Origin: Actinosynnema sp. ALI-1.44
GTDB lineage: Bacteria; Actinomycetota; Actinomycetes; Mycobacteriales; Pseudonocardiaceae
Length of the DNA stretch: 64,000 nucleotides
Reading direction: 5' to 3'
NCBI RefSeq assembly: GCF_001984155.1
Contig: NZ_MTQO01000047.1
Location: 434,001-498,000, forward strand
Below are positions 20,635-27,297 of the stretch, piece by piece. A model generated the notes under the pieces. That model was given only the letters and a program-made list of their open reading frames with translations. It had not been told where the DNA came from and ran no database searches. The position numbers and the translations under genes were made by a program. The first letter of the stretch is position 1; every line of letters starts with the position of its first letter.

Positions 20635-21210
20635 TCAGGCGGCCAGCCACTTGGCCGCGGCGTCCTTGATCTCGCGTTCCAGGTCGCTGCCCCTGGTGGG
20701 GAACACGCGGTCGATCGGGTAACCGGACTTCTCCAGCACGTAGGCGAGTGCGGCGTATTCGCGTGGGTACTTCGTGACGACGGCCTGGTCGATGTCGACG
20801 AGGCCGAGCGGGAAGGTGAACGTCCCGTTGTCGTAGACGCTGAAGCGGTGCACGATTGCCCATGCGCCGTCGCGTTTCTCGACCCGGTCGATGAATCGGC
20901 TGTGAACGGTGAAGCCCAGGCTCAGCGCGATGTTCTCGCCGATCAGCATCGCGTTGGTCTCCACTACGGCCTTGTCGCCGTTGAACGTGATGGCCGGGTT
21001 GGCGATGAGGTGTTTGCTGCGCAGGTCCGAGTGGCTCATCCGCTCCGAGGCGTCGACGAAGTCGGTCGCCGGGCCTTCGAACCAGGCGATCTCCATCCTG
21101 GCGCCGGGGTGGAACAGCCCGCGCACCTGGTCCCATTCGTCCAGGTCGCGGTGGATCCACCCGGTCATCAGGTCCGAGATGGCCTGCTTGTCCTCTACGC
21201 GCGCATTCAT
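20635..21210 (-). CDS. SnoaL-like / NTF2-fold protein
   Basis: A 191-residue protein of the NTF2-like superfamily (cone-shaped alpha+beta barrel), in the branch of SnoaL-like hydratases and dehydratases. The start region IHRDLDEWDQVRGLFHPGA is the usual helix followed by the D-x-W-D and F/HPGA motifs; AITFNGDKAVVETNAML is a core strand pair. ATG 21210 has GGAGG 8 nt upstream. Such proteins often act on small hydrophobic or polyketide molecules, but the fold tolerates many roles. It is transcribed alone, divergent from the whiB gene. Confidence 0.75.
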   Translation of the reverse strand: MNARVEDKQAISDLMTGWIHRDLDEWDQVRGLFHPGARMEIAWFEGPATDFVDASERMSHSDLRSKHLIANPAITFNGDKAVVETNAMLIGENIALSLGFTVHSRFIDRVEKRDGAWAIVHRFSVYDNGTFTFPLGLVDIDQAVVTKYPREYAALAYVLEKSGYPIDRVFPTRGSDLEREIKDAAAKWLAA

Positions 21211-21328
21211 CGCTGCTACCTCCGTTTCGACGCCTACTTCCATGGTGGCCCGGTGGGCGGCAATCGGCGATGACGGTCGATCGGTATTACCGTGGGTGGC
21301 GTCACACCACCCGGTTGGGTTTTTGGGT

Positions 21329-21355
21329 GGTTAGGTCTCGCATGTGCTTGGGTAC
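21329..21355 (+). promoter_or_regulatory. SigF/SigB-type promoter upstream of the whiB gene
   Basis: GGTTA (21329-21333), a 16-bp spacer and GGGTAC (21350-21355) fit the actinobacterial SigF-type consensus GGTTT-N15/16-GGGTAY with one mismatch. It lies about 40 bp before the whiB start. A sigF gene lies 1 kb downstream. Confidence 0.45.
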
Positions 21356-21396
21356 CCGGGCCTCACGACGGAGTTGACCGGGTGGGGAGAGACACC

Positions 21397-21699
21397 ATGA
21401 CTTACACGAAGCGACTGCCCAAGCCAGTGGTCGAGCAGTGGGACTGGCAGCTTCAGGGCAACTGCCGTGGCCAGGAGTCTGCGGTTTTCTTCCACCCCGA
21501 CAACGAGCGCGGCCCGGCCCGGCGGATGCGACAAGCCCGGGCGAAACAGGTGTGCCATGACTGCCCCGTGATGATGCAGTGCAGGCAGCACGCGCTCAAG
21601 GCGCGAGAGCCGTTCGGTGTCTGGGGTGGACTCGACGAGGACGAACGCCGCGCCATCTTCGCCAAGCGGTCCCGTCAGCAGCACCAGCCTGCCGCGTAA
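21397..21699 (+). CDS. WhiB-family iron-sulfur transcription factor (WhiB3/WhiD-like)
   Basis: A 100-residue WhiB protein. Four cysteines for a [4Fe-4S] cluster are present (C23, then C53-x2-C56-x5-C62), with the GVWGG turn at 74-78 and a basic tail (AKRSRQQ) for DNA contact. The N-terminus QWDWQLQGNCRG and FFHPDNERGPAR resembles WhiB3/WhiD rather than WhiB1, WhiB2 or WhiB7. Members bind the principal sigma factor and sense O2, NO or redox state. ATG 21397 follows GGGGAGAGACACC. A SigF-type promoter lies upstream, which would place it in the general stress response. Confidence 0.9.
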   Translation: MTYTKRLPKPVVEQWDWQLQGNCRGQESAVFFHPDNERGPARRMRQARAKQVCHDCPVMMQCRQHALKAREPFGVWGGLDEDERRAIFAKRSRQQHQPAA

Positions 21700-21707
21700 A
21701 CCAGGAC

Positions 21708-22110
21708 TCACCCCCGCGCAGCGGACGCGGCCCGGAACTGCCGGGCCGCGTCCGTTGTCCATTTGAGCATTCCTTCCAGGAAGTGCGTGCGCAGCGACAG
21801 GCCCAGCAGCACCATCGGATCCGTTTCCGCCTCCGCTGACAGGGTTTCCAGGTAGCCGCGCAGTGCGTGCAGCTCCGTCCGCAGCACGTTCGCCTCACGC
21901 GCCAGCACTTTCAGCCCGTCGTCGGTCTCCAGTGTGGACACCAGGAGCGCCCTGAGCATCGTTTCGTCCCGGACCGTCCGGTTCGCCGTACATCTGGTTG
22001 CGGCACCCGTACCAGACACCCCGCATGACCTCGTCGAACTTCTTCGCCAGGTCGTACCCGCTCTGCGGGCCGGGCAACAGCGTGGCCAGGACGGCGTGCC
22101 GGAGGGACAT
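21708..22110 (-). pseudogene. Truncated PadR-family regulator
   Basis: The minus strand from ATG 22110 reads a good PadR N-terminus (MSLRHAVLATLLPGPQSGYD, then LAKKFDEVMRGVWYG and QMYGE), then the frame shifts. The PadR C-terminal helical domain (DETMLRALLVSTLETDDG, then LRTELHALRGYLETL) reappears in another frame from about 21985. The ~60 codons for the wing and recognition region are missing, so it cannot work as a normal repressor. It lies head-to-head with a broken MFS transporter, a usual PadR target. Confidence 0.75.
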
Positions 22111-22114
22111 GACA

Positions 22115-22489
22115 CCAGGTGTTCGGCCGCCGGTGCGGTCCTCGTCGTGGTGGGTTCAGCGCCGCTCGCGCTGCTGTGCAGCGGGATTACGCTGTGGTTC
22201 ACCCTGGTCTGTACGGCGCTCATCGGCATCGGCGCGGCGCCGTCGATGGGTGGGATCGCGATGGTCGCCCAGACCGCCGTCGACCGGCGGGGACATCGGT
22301 GCCGCCACGGCGGGACTCAACTTGATCAAGCAGTTCGGTGGCAGTGCCGGTCTGGCCACCGGCCAGGGCCTGCTGGCTGTTCAACAGGTCGGCGGCACGA
22401 TCGCGATCGTCGGCACGGTCGGCGGACTGCTCGCGTTGGCCGCGGTTCTGGCCATTCCCGACGTGAACCTGCTCGCGTCGGCGCGGTGA
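22115..22489 (+). pseudogene. Remnant of an MFS (DHA2/EmrB-like) efflux transporter
   Basis: Only the last few transmembrane helices remain. One frame gives GAVLVVVGSAPLALLCSGIT and ALIGIGAAPSMGGIAMVAQT; after a frameshift near 22285 another gives GDIGAATAGLNLIKQFGGSA and TIAIVGTVGGLLALAAVLA to a stop at 22487-22489. The order and motifs fit the C-terminal end of a 14-helix drug exporter. The N-terminal ~70% is missing, the deletion joining it to the broken padR. Confidence 0.75.
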
Positions 22490-22504
22490 GACGGCTGGGG
22501 ACGG

Positions 22505-23284
22505 TTACTCGGGCTCCAGCATGCCGTCGCGCAGCTTCTGCAGGGTCCGCGCGAGCAGCCGGGAGACGTGCATCTGCGAGATGCCCACCTTCTCGGCGAT
22601 CTGGGTCTGGGTGAGGTTGCCGAAGAACCGCAACAGCAGGATGGTCCGTTCCCGTTCCGGTAGTTCGCGGACAAGCGGCAGCAGCGACTCGTGGTTCTCC
22701 ACGCCTTCCATCGCCGAGTCCGGTTCACCCAGCATCTCACCGAGGGAGGTGTTGTCCGAGTCCTGCGTCAGCATGTCGTCCAGCGACACCGAGTGGTACG
22801 CGTTGCCCGCCTCGAGACCCTCGTAGATCTCGTCCTTGGTCATGCCGAGCCGGGTGGCGATCTCGCTCGGCGTCGGCGCGCGACCGAGTTGCTGCGACAG
22901 TTCGTTGCCTGCCGCCGTGATGGCCAGATGCAGTTCCTTCAGCCGCCTCGGTACCCGCACCGACCAGCTGGAGTCACGGAAGTACCGGCGGATCTCGCCC
23001 ATCACGGTCGGCACGGCGAACGACAGGAAGTCCGTGCCCCGCTCGGGGTCGAACCGGTCGACCGCGTTGATCAGGCCGACCGTCGCCACCTGGACGAGGT
23101 CCTCGTTCGACTCACCGCGGTGCGAGAACCGCCTGGCGATGTGCTCGGCCACCGGCAGGTGACCGGTGACCAGCTCGTCACGCAGCTCCGTGCGGCGCGG
23201 GTCGTCCTCGGCCAGCGCGGCGAGCTCGACGAACAGGGGCGCCAGGTGCTCGTAGCTGTTCTTGGTTCTCGCTCGTGTCGTCAC
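22505..23284 (-). CDS. sigF: RNA polymerase sigma factor, SigF/SigB group (group 3)
   Basis: A 259-residue alternative sigma factor with regions 2 (ESNEDLVQVATVGLINAVDR, then FLSFAVPTVMGEIRRYFRD), 3 (RLKELHLAITAAGNELSQQL) and 4 (QTQIAEKVGISQMHVSRLLA). This is the general-stress/sporulation sigma of actinobacteria, controlled by the anti-sigma factor encoded just upstream. The GTG start lies in the stop of rsbW (GTGA overlap), giving coupled translation. Two SigF-type promoter matches near the operon and one before the whiB gene fit autoregulation. The length matches family members (about 260 residues). Confidence 0.9.
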   Translation of the reverse strand: MTTRARTKNSYEHLAPLFVELAALAEDDPRRTELRDELVTGHLPVAEHIARRFSHRGESNEDLVQVATVGLINAVDRFDPERGTDFLSFAVPTVMGEIRRYFRDSSWSVRVPRRLKELHLAITAAGNELSQQLGRAPTPSEIATRLGMTKDEIYEGLEAGNAYHSVSLDDMLTQDSDNTSLGEMLGEPDSAMEGVENHESLLPLVRELPERERTILLLRFFGNLTQTQIAEKVGISQMHVSRLLARTLQKLRDGMLEPE

Positions 23285-23730
23285 GCCCCACCCATCCTTG
23301 GATCAGCGGGGTGCGGCCCCCGCTTGCTCAGCTCGATGAGCACCCGGTATCCGCCGGGGACCTGCTCGACCCTGGTGCTGGCGCTGTCGGTGAGCGTGGT
23401 CAGCACCCGCCAGCCGAAGGAGTTCGTGTCCAGCGGCAGCCCCTCCACTGTGGACAGCGCGGTGGCCTGCATGGCGATCGCGTCGTCGGCGACGCGGAAC
23501 CGGCAGCGCAGGTCCGTGCCCGGCCACGCGGCGGCGGCCAGCATCGAACACGCCTCGTCGACGGCCAGCTTCAGATCGGCGACGAAGTCGAGGTCGAAGT
23601 CCTCGCGCATCGCGATCGTGGCCGCCAGCGACCGGATGATCGGCAGGTAGCGCGCCTCGGCCGGAACTCTCAGCTCGATGTCACCGACGTCAACCGAACT
23701 GTCCACGAAGGACTTGTTGGCCGCAGTCAT
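23281..23730 (-). CDS. rsbW: Anti-sigma factor, serine kinase-like ATPase (RsbW/UsfX)
   Basis: A 149-residue GHKL-type ATPase that should bind and inhibit the SigF encoded next. DLKLAVDEACSMLA holds the N-box (E and a Cys in place of the usual Asn: DEACS instead of DEAxxN), and NSFGWRVLTTLTDS is the G2-like region. An anti-anti-sigma (STAS) gene is not present in the window. ATG 23730 has GAGGGGCGG just upstream; GTG 23736 is an alternative. The overlap with sigF enforces a balanced ratio. Divergence from kinase-type RsbW at the N-box suggests it may bind without strong kinase activity, as in mycobacterial UsfX. Confidence 0.85.
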   Translation of the reverse strand: MTAANKSFVDSSVDVGDIELRVPAEARYLPIIRSLAATIAMREDFDLDFVADLKLAVDEACSMLAAAAWPGTDLRCRFRVADDAIAMQATALSTVEGLPLDTNSFGWRVLTTLTDSASTRVEQVPGGYRVLIELSKRGPHPADPRMGGA

Positions 23731-23770
23731 GATCACCGCCCCTCGTTTGGTATGGCAACTGGTCGGCTGG

Positions 23771-23796
23771 TTAACCACACGCCCGTTCCGGCAAAC
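23771..23796 (-). promoter_or_regulatory. Possible SigF-type promoter of rsbW-sigF
   Basis: On the minus strand GTTT (23796-23793), a 16-bp spacer and GGTTAA (23776-23771) resemble the SigF consensus with a one-base change in the -10. It lies about 40 bp before rsbW. Confidence 0.35.
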
Positions 23797-23841
23797 GCGT
23801 GTGACCGTCGGTAGCGGCGACCGCAGGTAGATGCGGTGAAT

Positions 23842-23867
23842 GGTTGAACCGGAGATGAAGCGGGTAA
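23842..23867 (+). promoter_or_regulatory. SigF-type promoter before the 166-residue gene
   Basis: GGTTG (23842-23846), a 15-bp spacer and GGGTAA (23862-23867) match the actinobacterial SigF consensus GGTTT-N15-GGGTA at nine of ten positions, 59 bp before the ATG at 23926. It diverges from the rsbW-sigF promoter. Confidence 0.55.
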
Positions 23868-23925
23868 CTACTGGGGGTCCTGCTCCGATCATCCGGGTGA
23901 ACCGCACGCCTGGGGAGGTGGACGA

Positions 23926-24426
23926 ATGAGGGACGAGTGTCCGCTCGTGCAGATTCGGGCCCGCGCGAGAGCCCTGGTCGCGATGGCCCGCGACGGCGAC
24001 ACGACCGGGCTGGTCGACGCGCTCGACCGGCTGCTGGCCGAGCGTGAGGCGGGCGGGCCGGGGCCGCACCAGGTCGTCGGCGAGCTGATCACCGCCGCGG
24101 TCGAGATGGTGGGGCTGCGTGCGGGCGACGTCCCCGCGCACACCCTCTTCGCCGTCGACATCAGGGACGACACCGACAACGCGGTGGCGATCGACCACCT
24201 CGACCCGCCACTGCGCGCGACCATCCGCGCGCTGCTCGCCGAGCTCAACGGCCATCCGGATGACACCAGGTTCCAGCTCGAGCTCGCGTTGCGTGACATC
24301 GACCTCGAAGCGACGCTCGAAGTGGTCGTGCACGCTCTACTGTGGACAATCGGAATGCTCGAGTGGTGCGAGGAGCAGGGCGTGGACGCCCCGGACTGGC
24401 TGAGGGGAGCGGGCCTGGCCGCCTGA
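23926..24426 (+). CDS. Hypothetical helical protein, possible SigF regulon member
   Basis: A 166-residue acidic, mostly helical protein with no family I recognise (MRDECPLVQIRARARALVAM, then DALDRLLAEREAGG). The ATG has GGGGAGGTGGACGA upstream and a near-consensus SigF promoter 59 bp away. It is divergent from rsbW-sigF and runs into ligD 18 bp after its stop, so it may be the first gene of a three-gene operon. No signal peptide or membrane segment is seen. A stress-linked role is suggested only by position. Confidence 0.7.
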   Translation: MRDECPLVQIRARARALVAMARDGDTTGLVDALDRLLAEREAGGPGPHQVVGELITAAVEMVGLRAGDVPAHTLFAVDIRDDTDNAVAIDHLDPPLRATIRALLAELNGHPDDTRFQLELALRDIDLEATLEVVVHALLWTIGMLEWCEEQGVDAPDWLRGAGLAA

Positions 24427-24443
24427 CGCGTACGGTTGGAGAC

Positions 24444-25877
24444 GTGCCGGGCGATCTGACGGAGTACCGCAAGAAGCGCGACGCCGCGCGCACGCCGGAA
24501 CCCGTACCAGCCGATGCCGCGCTTCCGCACGGTGACGACGACACGTTCGTCATCCAGGAGCACCACGCACGCCAGTTGCACTGGGACGTCCGTCTGGAAC
24601 GCGGCGGCGTGCTCGTGTCGTGGGCCGTGCCGAAGGGGTTGCCGACCGATCCGAAGACCGTGCGCCTCGCGGTGCACACCGAGGACCACCCGATGGAATA
24701 CGCGACCTTCGAGGGCGTGATCCCGAAGGGCGAGTACGGCGCCGGGAAGATGACCATCTGGGACCGGGGTACGTACGAAACGCTCAAGTGGGAGGACTAC
24801 GAGGTCGACGTGGTCCTGCACGGCGGCCGGGTCGACGGCCACTTCACATTCCTGAAGCGCAGCGAGGGCTGGATCGTGCGCAGGCGCGGCGCACCGCAGG
24901 ACCCGAACTGGCGACCGCTGCCGGACGAGATGAAGCCGATGCTGGCCACGATCGGCCCGATGCCGCCCGCGGGTCAGAGCGACAAATGGGCGTACGAGTT
25001 CAAATGGGACGGCGTCCGCGCGCTCGTCCGGGTGGAGGGTGGCCGCCTGCAGATCTACAGCCGCGCCGGTAACGACGTCACGACGACCTACCCGGAGCTC
25101 GCCGACCTCGGCAAGCAGCTGGGCAGCGCGCAGGCCTGGTTGGACGGTGAGATCGTCGCGTTCGCCGGGGGCAAACCGAGCTTCGCCGAGCTGCAGAAGC
25201 GGATGCACGTGGGCAACGCGGCGCAGGCGCGCAAGCTCGTCGGCCAGACCCCGGTCAGCCTGTTGCTGTTCGACCTGCTGCACTTCGAGGGCCGGTCGCT
25301 GCTGAAGCTGCCGTTCGCCGACCGCCGGGCGTTGCTGGAGAAGCTCGAGCTGAAGGGCAGCCACTGGTACACGGCGCCGTCCTACCCCGCCGACGGCGAC
25401 GCGGTGCTCGAGGCCAGCAGGAAGCAGGGGCTGGAAGGCGTGATCGCCAAGCGCCTCGACTCGCGTTACGTTCCCGGCCGGTCCCCGGCGTGGATCAAGG
25501 TCGCCGACGTGCGGCCGCAGGAAGTGGTCATCGGCGGCTGGCGTCCCGGGGAAGGACGCCGTGAGGGCGTGCTTGGCGCGTTGTTGCTCGGGGTACCCGA
25601 TGAGGGTGGTCTCAGGTTCGTCGGTTCGGTCGGAACGGGGTTCTCCGACGCGGAGTTGGAGTCGCTCACCGAACGGCTGCGCCCCCTGGGGCGTCGGACG
25701 TCACCGTTCAACGGCAAGCTCCCGCCGGAGCGGGCCCGCGGCGCCGAGTGGGTCGAGCCGGAACTGGTCGGGGAAGTGGTGTTCCGGATCTGGACGACCG
25801 ACGGTCGGATGCGCGCGCCCGTCTGGCGCGGCCTGCGCGCGGACAAGTCACCGGACGAGGTGGAGCTCAATGGCTGA
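24444..25877 (+). CDS. ligD: ATP-dependent DNA ligase D, phosphoesterase-ligase part
   Basis: A 477-residue two-domain enzyme. Residues ~27-150 are the LigD 3'-phosphoesterase (QEHHARQLHWDVRLE with H40/H46/D48/R50, and VHTEDHPMEYATFEGVIP), and ~165-477 are the adenylating ligase with the nucleotidyl lysine K187 in EFKWDGVR. It cleans 3' ends and seals breaks in bacterial non-homologous end joining. The start GTG 24444 follows TTGGAGAC. The polymerase domain is encoded separately just downstream, with an 8-nt gene overlap. No ku gene lies in this window. The domain order PE-Lig without Pol differs from mycobacterial Pol-PE-Lig LigD. Confidence 0.9.
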   Translation: MPGDLTEYRKKRDAARTPEPVPADAALPHGDDDTFVIQEHHARQLHWDVRLERGGVLVSWAVPKGLPTDPKTVRLAVHTEDHPMEYATFEGVIPKGEYGAGKMTIWDRGTYETLKWEDYEVDVVLHGGRVDGHFTFLKRSEGWIVRRRGAPQDPNWRPLPDEMKPMLATIGPMPPAGQSDKWAYEFKWDGVRALVRVEGGRLQIYSRAGNDVTTTYPELADLGKQLGSAQAWLDGEIVAFAGGKPSFAELQKRMHVGNAAQARKLVGQTPVSLLLFDLLHFEGRSLLKLPFADRRALLEKLELKGSHWYTAPSYPADGDAVLEASRKQGLEGVIAKRLDSRYVPGRSPAWIKVADVRPQEVVIGGWRPGEGRREGVLGALLLGVPDEGGLRFVGSVGTGFSDAELESLTERLRPLGRRTSPFNGKLPPERARGAEWVEPELVGEVVFRIWTTDGRMRAPVWRGLRADKSPDEVELNG

Positions 25878-26748
25878 CCAGCTGGTGAAGGTCGAGGACC
25901 GCACGCTGAAGCTGACCAACATGACCAAGGTGCTCTACCCGGAGAGCGGCTTCACCAAGGCGCAGGTGATCGACTACTACGCCCGGATCGCGCCCGTCCT
26001 GCTGCCGCACCTGCGCGACCGCCCGGTGACGCTGCGCCGGTATCCCAACGGGGTCGACGGCCAGTCGTTCTTCGAGAAGAACGTGGCCCGGCACGCGCCG
26101 GAGTGGGTGCGCACCGAGCGGCTGGCCACGCCCGGCAGCAGCCAGGGCAACGAGTCGCTCGACTTCGTGCTGGTCCAGGACCTGCCGACGCTGGTGTGGG
26201 TGGCCAACCTGGCCGCACTGGAGCTGCATGTTCCACAGTGGAAGGTGGGCGGCGAGCCGGACCTGCTGGTGTTCGACCTCGATCCCGGCCCGCCCGCGAC
26301 CGTCGTCGAGTGCTGCCAGGTCGCGCTGTGGCTGCGGGAGGAACTGGCCGAGGGCGGCTACGAGGCGTTCCCGAAGACCAGTGGGTCCAAGGGGATGCAG
26401 CTCTACGTCCCGGTCGAGCCCGGCGAGATCGACACGGGGGCGTATTCGCGCAAACTGGCTGAGCGATTAGCGCGGGAGTACCCGCGACAGGTTGTCGCCA
26501 CGATGGCCAAGGCGCAGCGCGGCGGACGCGTGTTCATCGACTGGAGCCAGAACCGTCCGGCCAAGACCACGATCGCGCCGTACTCGCTGCGGGCCCGGCC
26601 GCGGCCGACCGTCTCCACGCCCGTGACCTGGCAGGAAGTGGAGGAGTGCGAGCACGTGGACGACCTGACGTTCACCGCGGACGAGGTGCGCGCCAGGGTC
26701 GGTGAAATGGGCGATCTGCTCGGTTATCGACGGGTGTCGGCGGAATGA
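25870..26748 (+). CDS. ligD: LigD-type primase-polymerase (NHEJ polymerase)
   Basis: A 292-residue archaeo-eukaryotic primase-fold polymerase that fills or adds nucleotides at broken DNA ends. The metal-binding acids are D136/D138 in VFDLDPG and D224 in VFIDWSQN; KTSGSKGMQLYVP is the SGxxG nucleotide loop, with Q in place of the usual H. The ATG lies inside the end of the ligase gene, so the products are made together and may reassemble a full LigD. Codon 200 is TTA (26467-26469). A stable inverted repeat follows the gene. Confidence 0.9.
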   Translation: MADQLVKVEDRTLKLTNMTKVLYPESGFTKAQVIDYYARIAPVLLPHLRDRPVTLRRYPNGVDGQSFFEKNVARHAPEWVRTERLATPGSSQGNESLDFVLVQDLPTLVWVANLAALELHVPQWKVGGEPDLLVFDLDPGPPATVVECCQVALWLREELAEGGYEAFPKTSGSKGMQLYVPVEPGEIDTGAYSRKLAERLAREYPRQVVATMAKAQRGGRVFIDWSQNRPAKTTIAPYSLRARPRPTVSTPVTWQEVEECEHVDDLTFTADEVRARVGEMGDLLGYRRVSAE

Positions 26749-26774
26749 CCGGACGATTACGCCGACACGAGTAG

Positions 26775-26807
26775 GAAACGTGTGGTTCACCCTCGCCCAC
26801 ACGTTTC
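26775..26807. terminator. Inverted repeat after the LigD operon
   Basis: GAAACGTGTGG (26775-26785) and CCACACGTTTC (26797-26807) form an 11-bp stem with an 11-nt loop. Position suggests a terminator for ligD, but it could also be an operator for the glucan operon starting at 26893. Nothing else is clear between 26749 and 26892. Confidence 0.5.
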
Positions 26808-26892
26808 AGCGAACGACGCGGTTGGTGGGTAGCGCGGGTGGAAAACAGGGGTAATCTCCCGAACGGGGATCGGCCGGAAGGAGTGGTTCACG

Positions 26893-27297
26893 ATGTCCCG
26901 TCAGCGTTCTTCCGTCGTATCAATCGGTGCGACGAGACCCAGAACCCCGCCGGAGCAAAGACGTGTGCACACGGAGTTGCCCCGGCCGGTACTGGCTCTG
27001 ACGCCGGGACTGCAATTGCGCCGTGCCGTCGACACCGCTCTGGTGGAATTGCAGAAAGTCGCACAGTCCGAGCGAACCGAGATGCTCGGCGCGATGCGCA
27101 GGGTCAACGACAACCTGCACGGCGCGCTGGCGCACACCGCCGCGATCGGGGAGACCTGCTTGGTCGCGGCCGCGGTCCAGGCGGTGCACGCCGCCGAGGA
27201 GCACCTCGAAGCCTCCGAACTGAGCCAGGCCAGGGTCGCACTGACCACCGCACGCGAACGGCTCACCCCGCCGTCGGCCAAGAAGGACCTCTCCTGA
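26893..27297 (+). CDS. Hypothetical protein, first gene of the glucan/trehalose operon
   Basis: A 134-residue protein of unknown function. The first ~30 residues are basic and disordered-looking (MSRQRSSVVSIGATRPRTPP); the rest is a helical hairpin rich in Ala, Glu and Leu (LRRAVDTALVELQKVAQSER, then AAEEHLEASELSQARVALTT), likely a short coiled coil. ATG 26893 has GGAAGGAG 9 nt upstream. The stop overlaps the CTG start proposed for malQ (CTGA), so it is tightly coupled to malQ. No membrane segment is seen. It may be a structural or regulatory partner of MalQ. Confidence 0.65.
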   Translation: MSRQRSSVVSIGATRPRTPPEQRRVHTELPRPVLALTPGLQLRRAVDTALVELQKVAQSERTEMLGAMRRVNDNLHGALAHTAAIGETCLVAAAVQAVHAAEEHLEASELSQARVALTTARERLTPPSAKKDLS

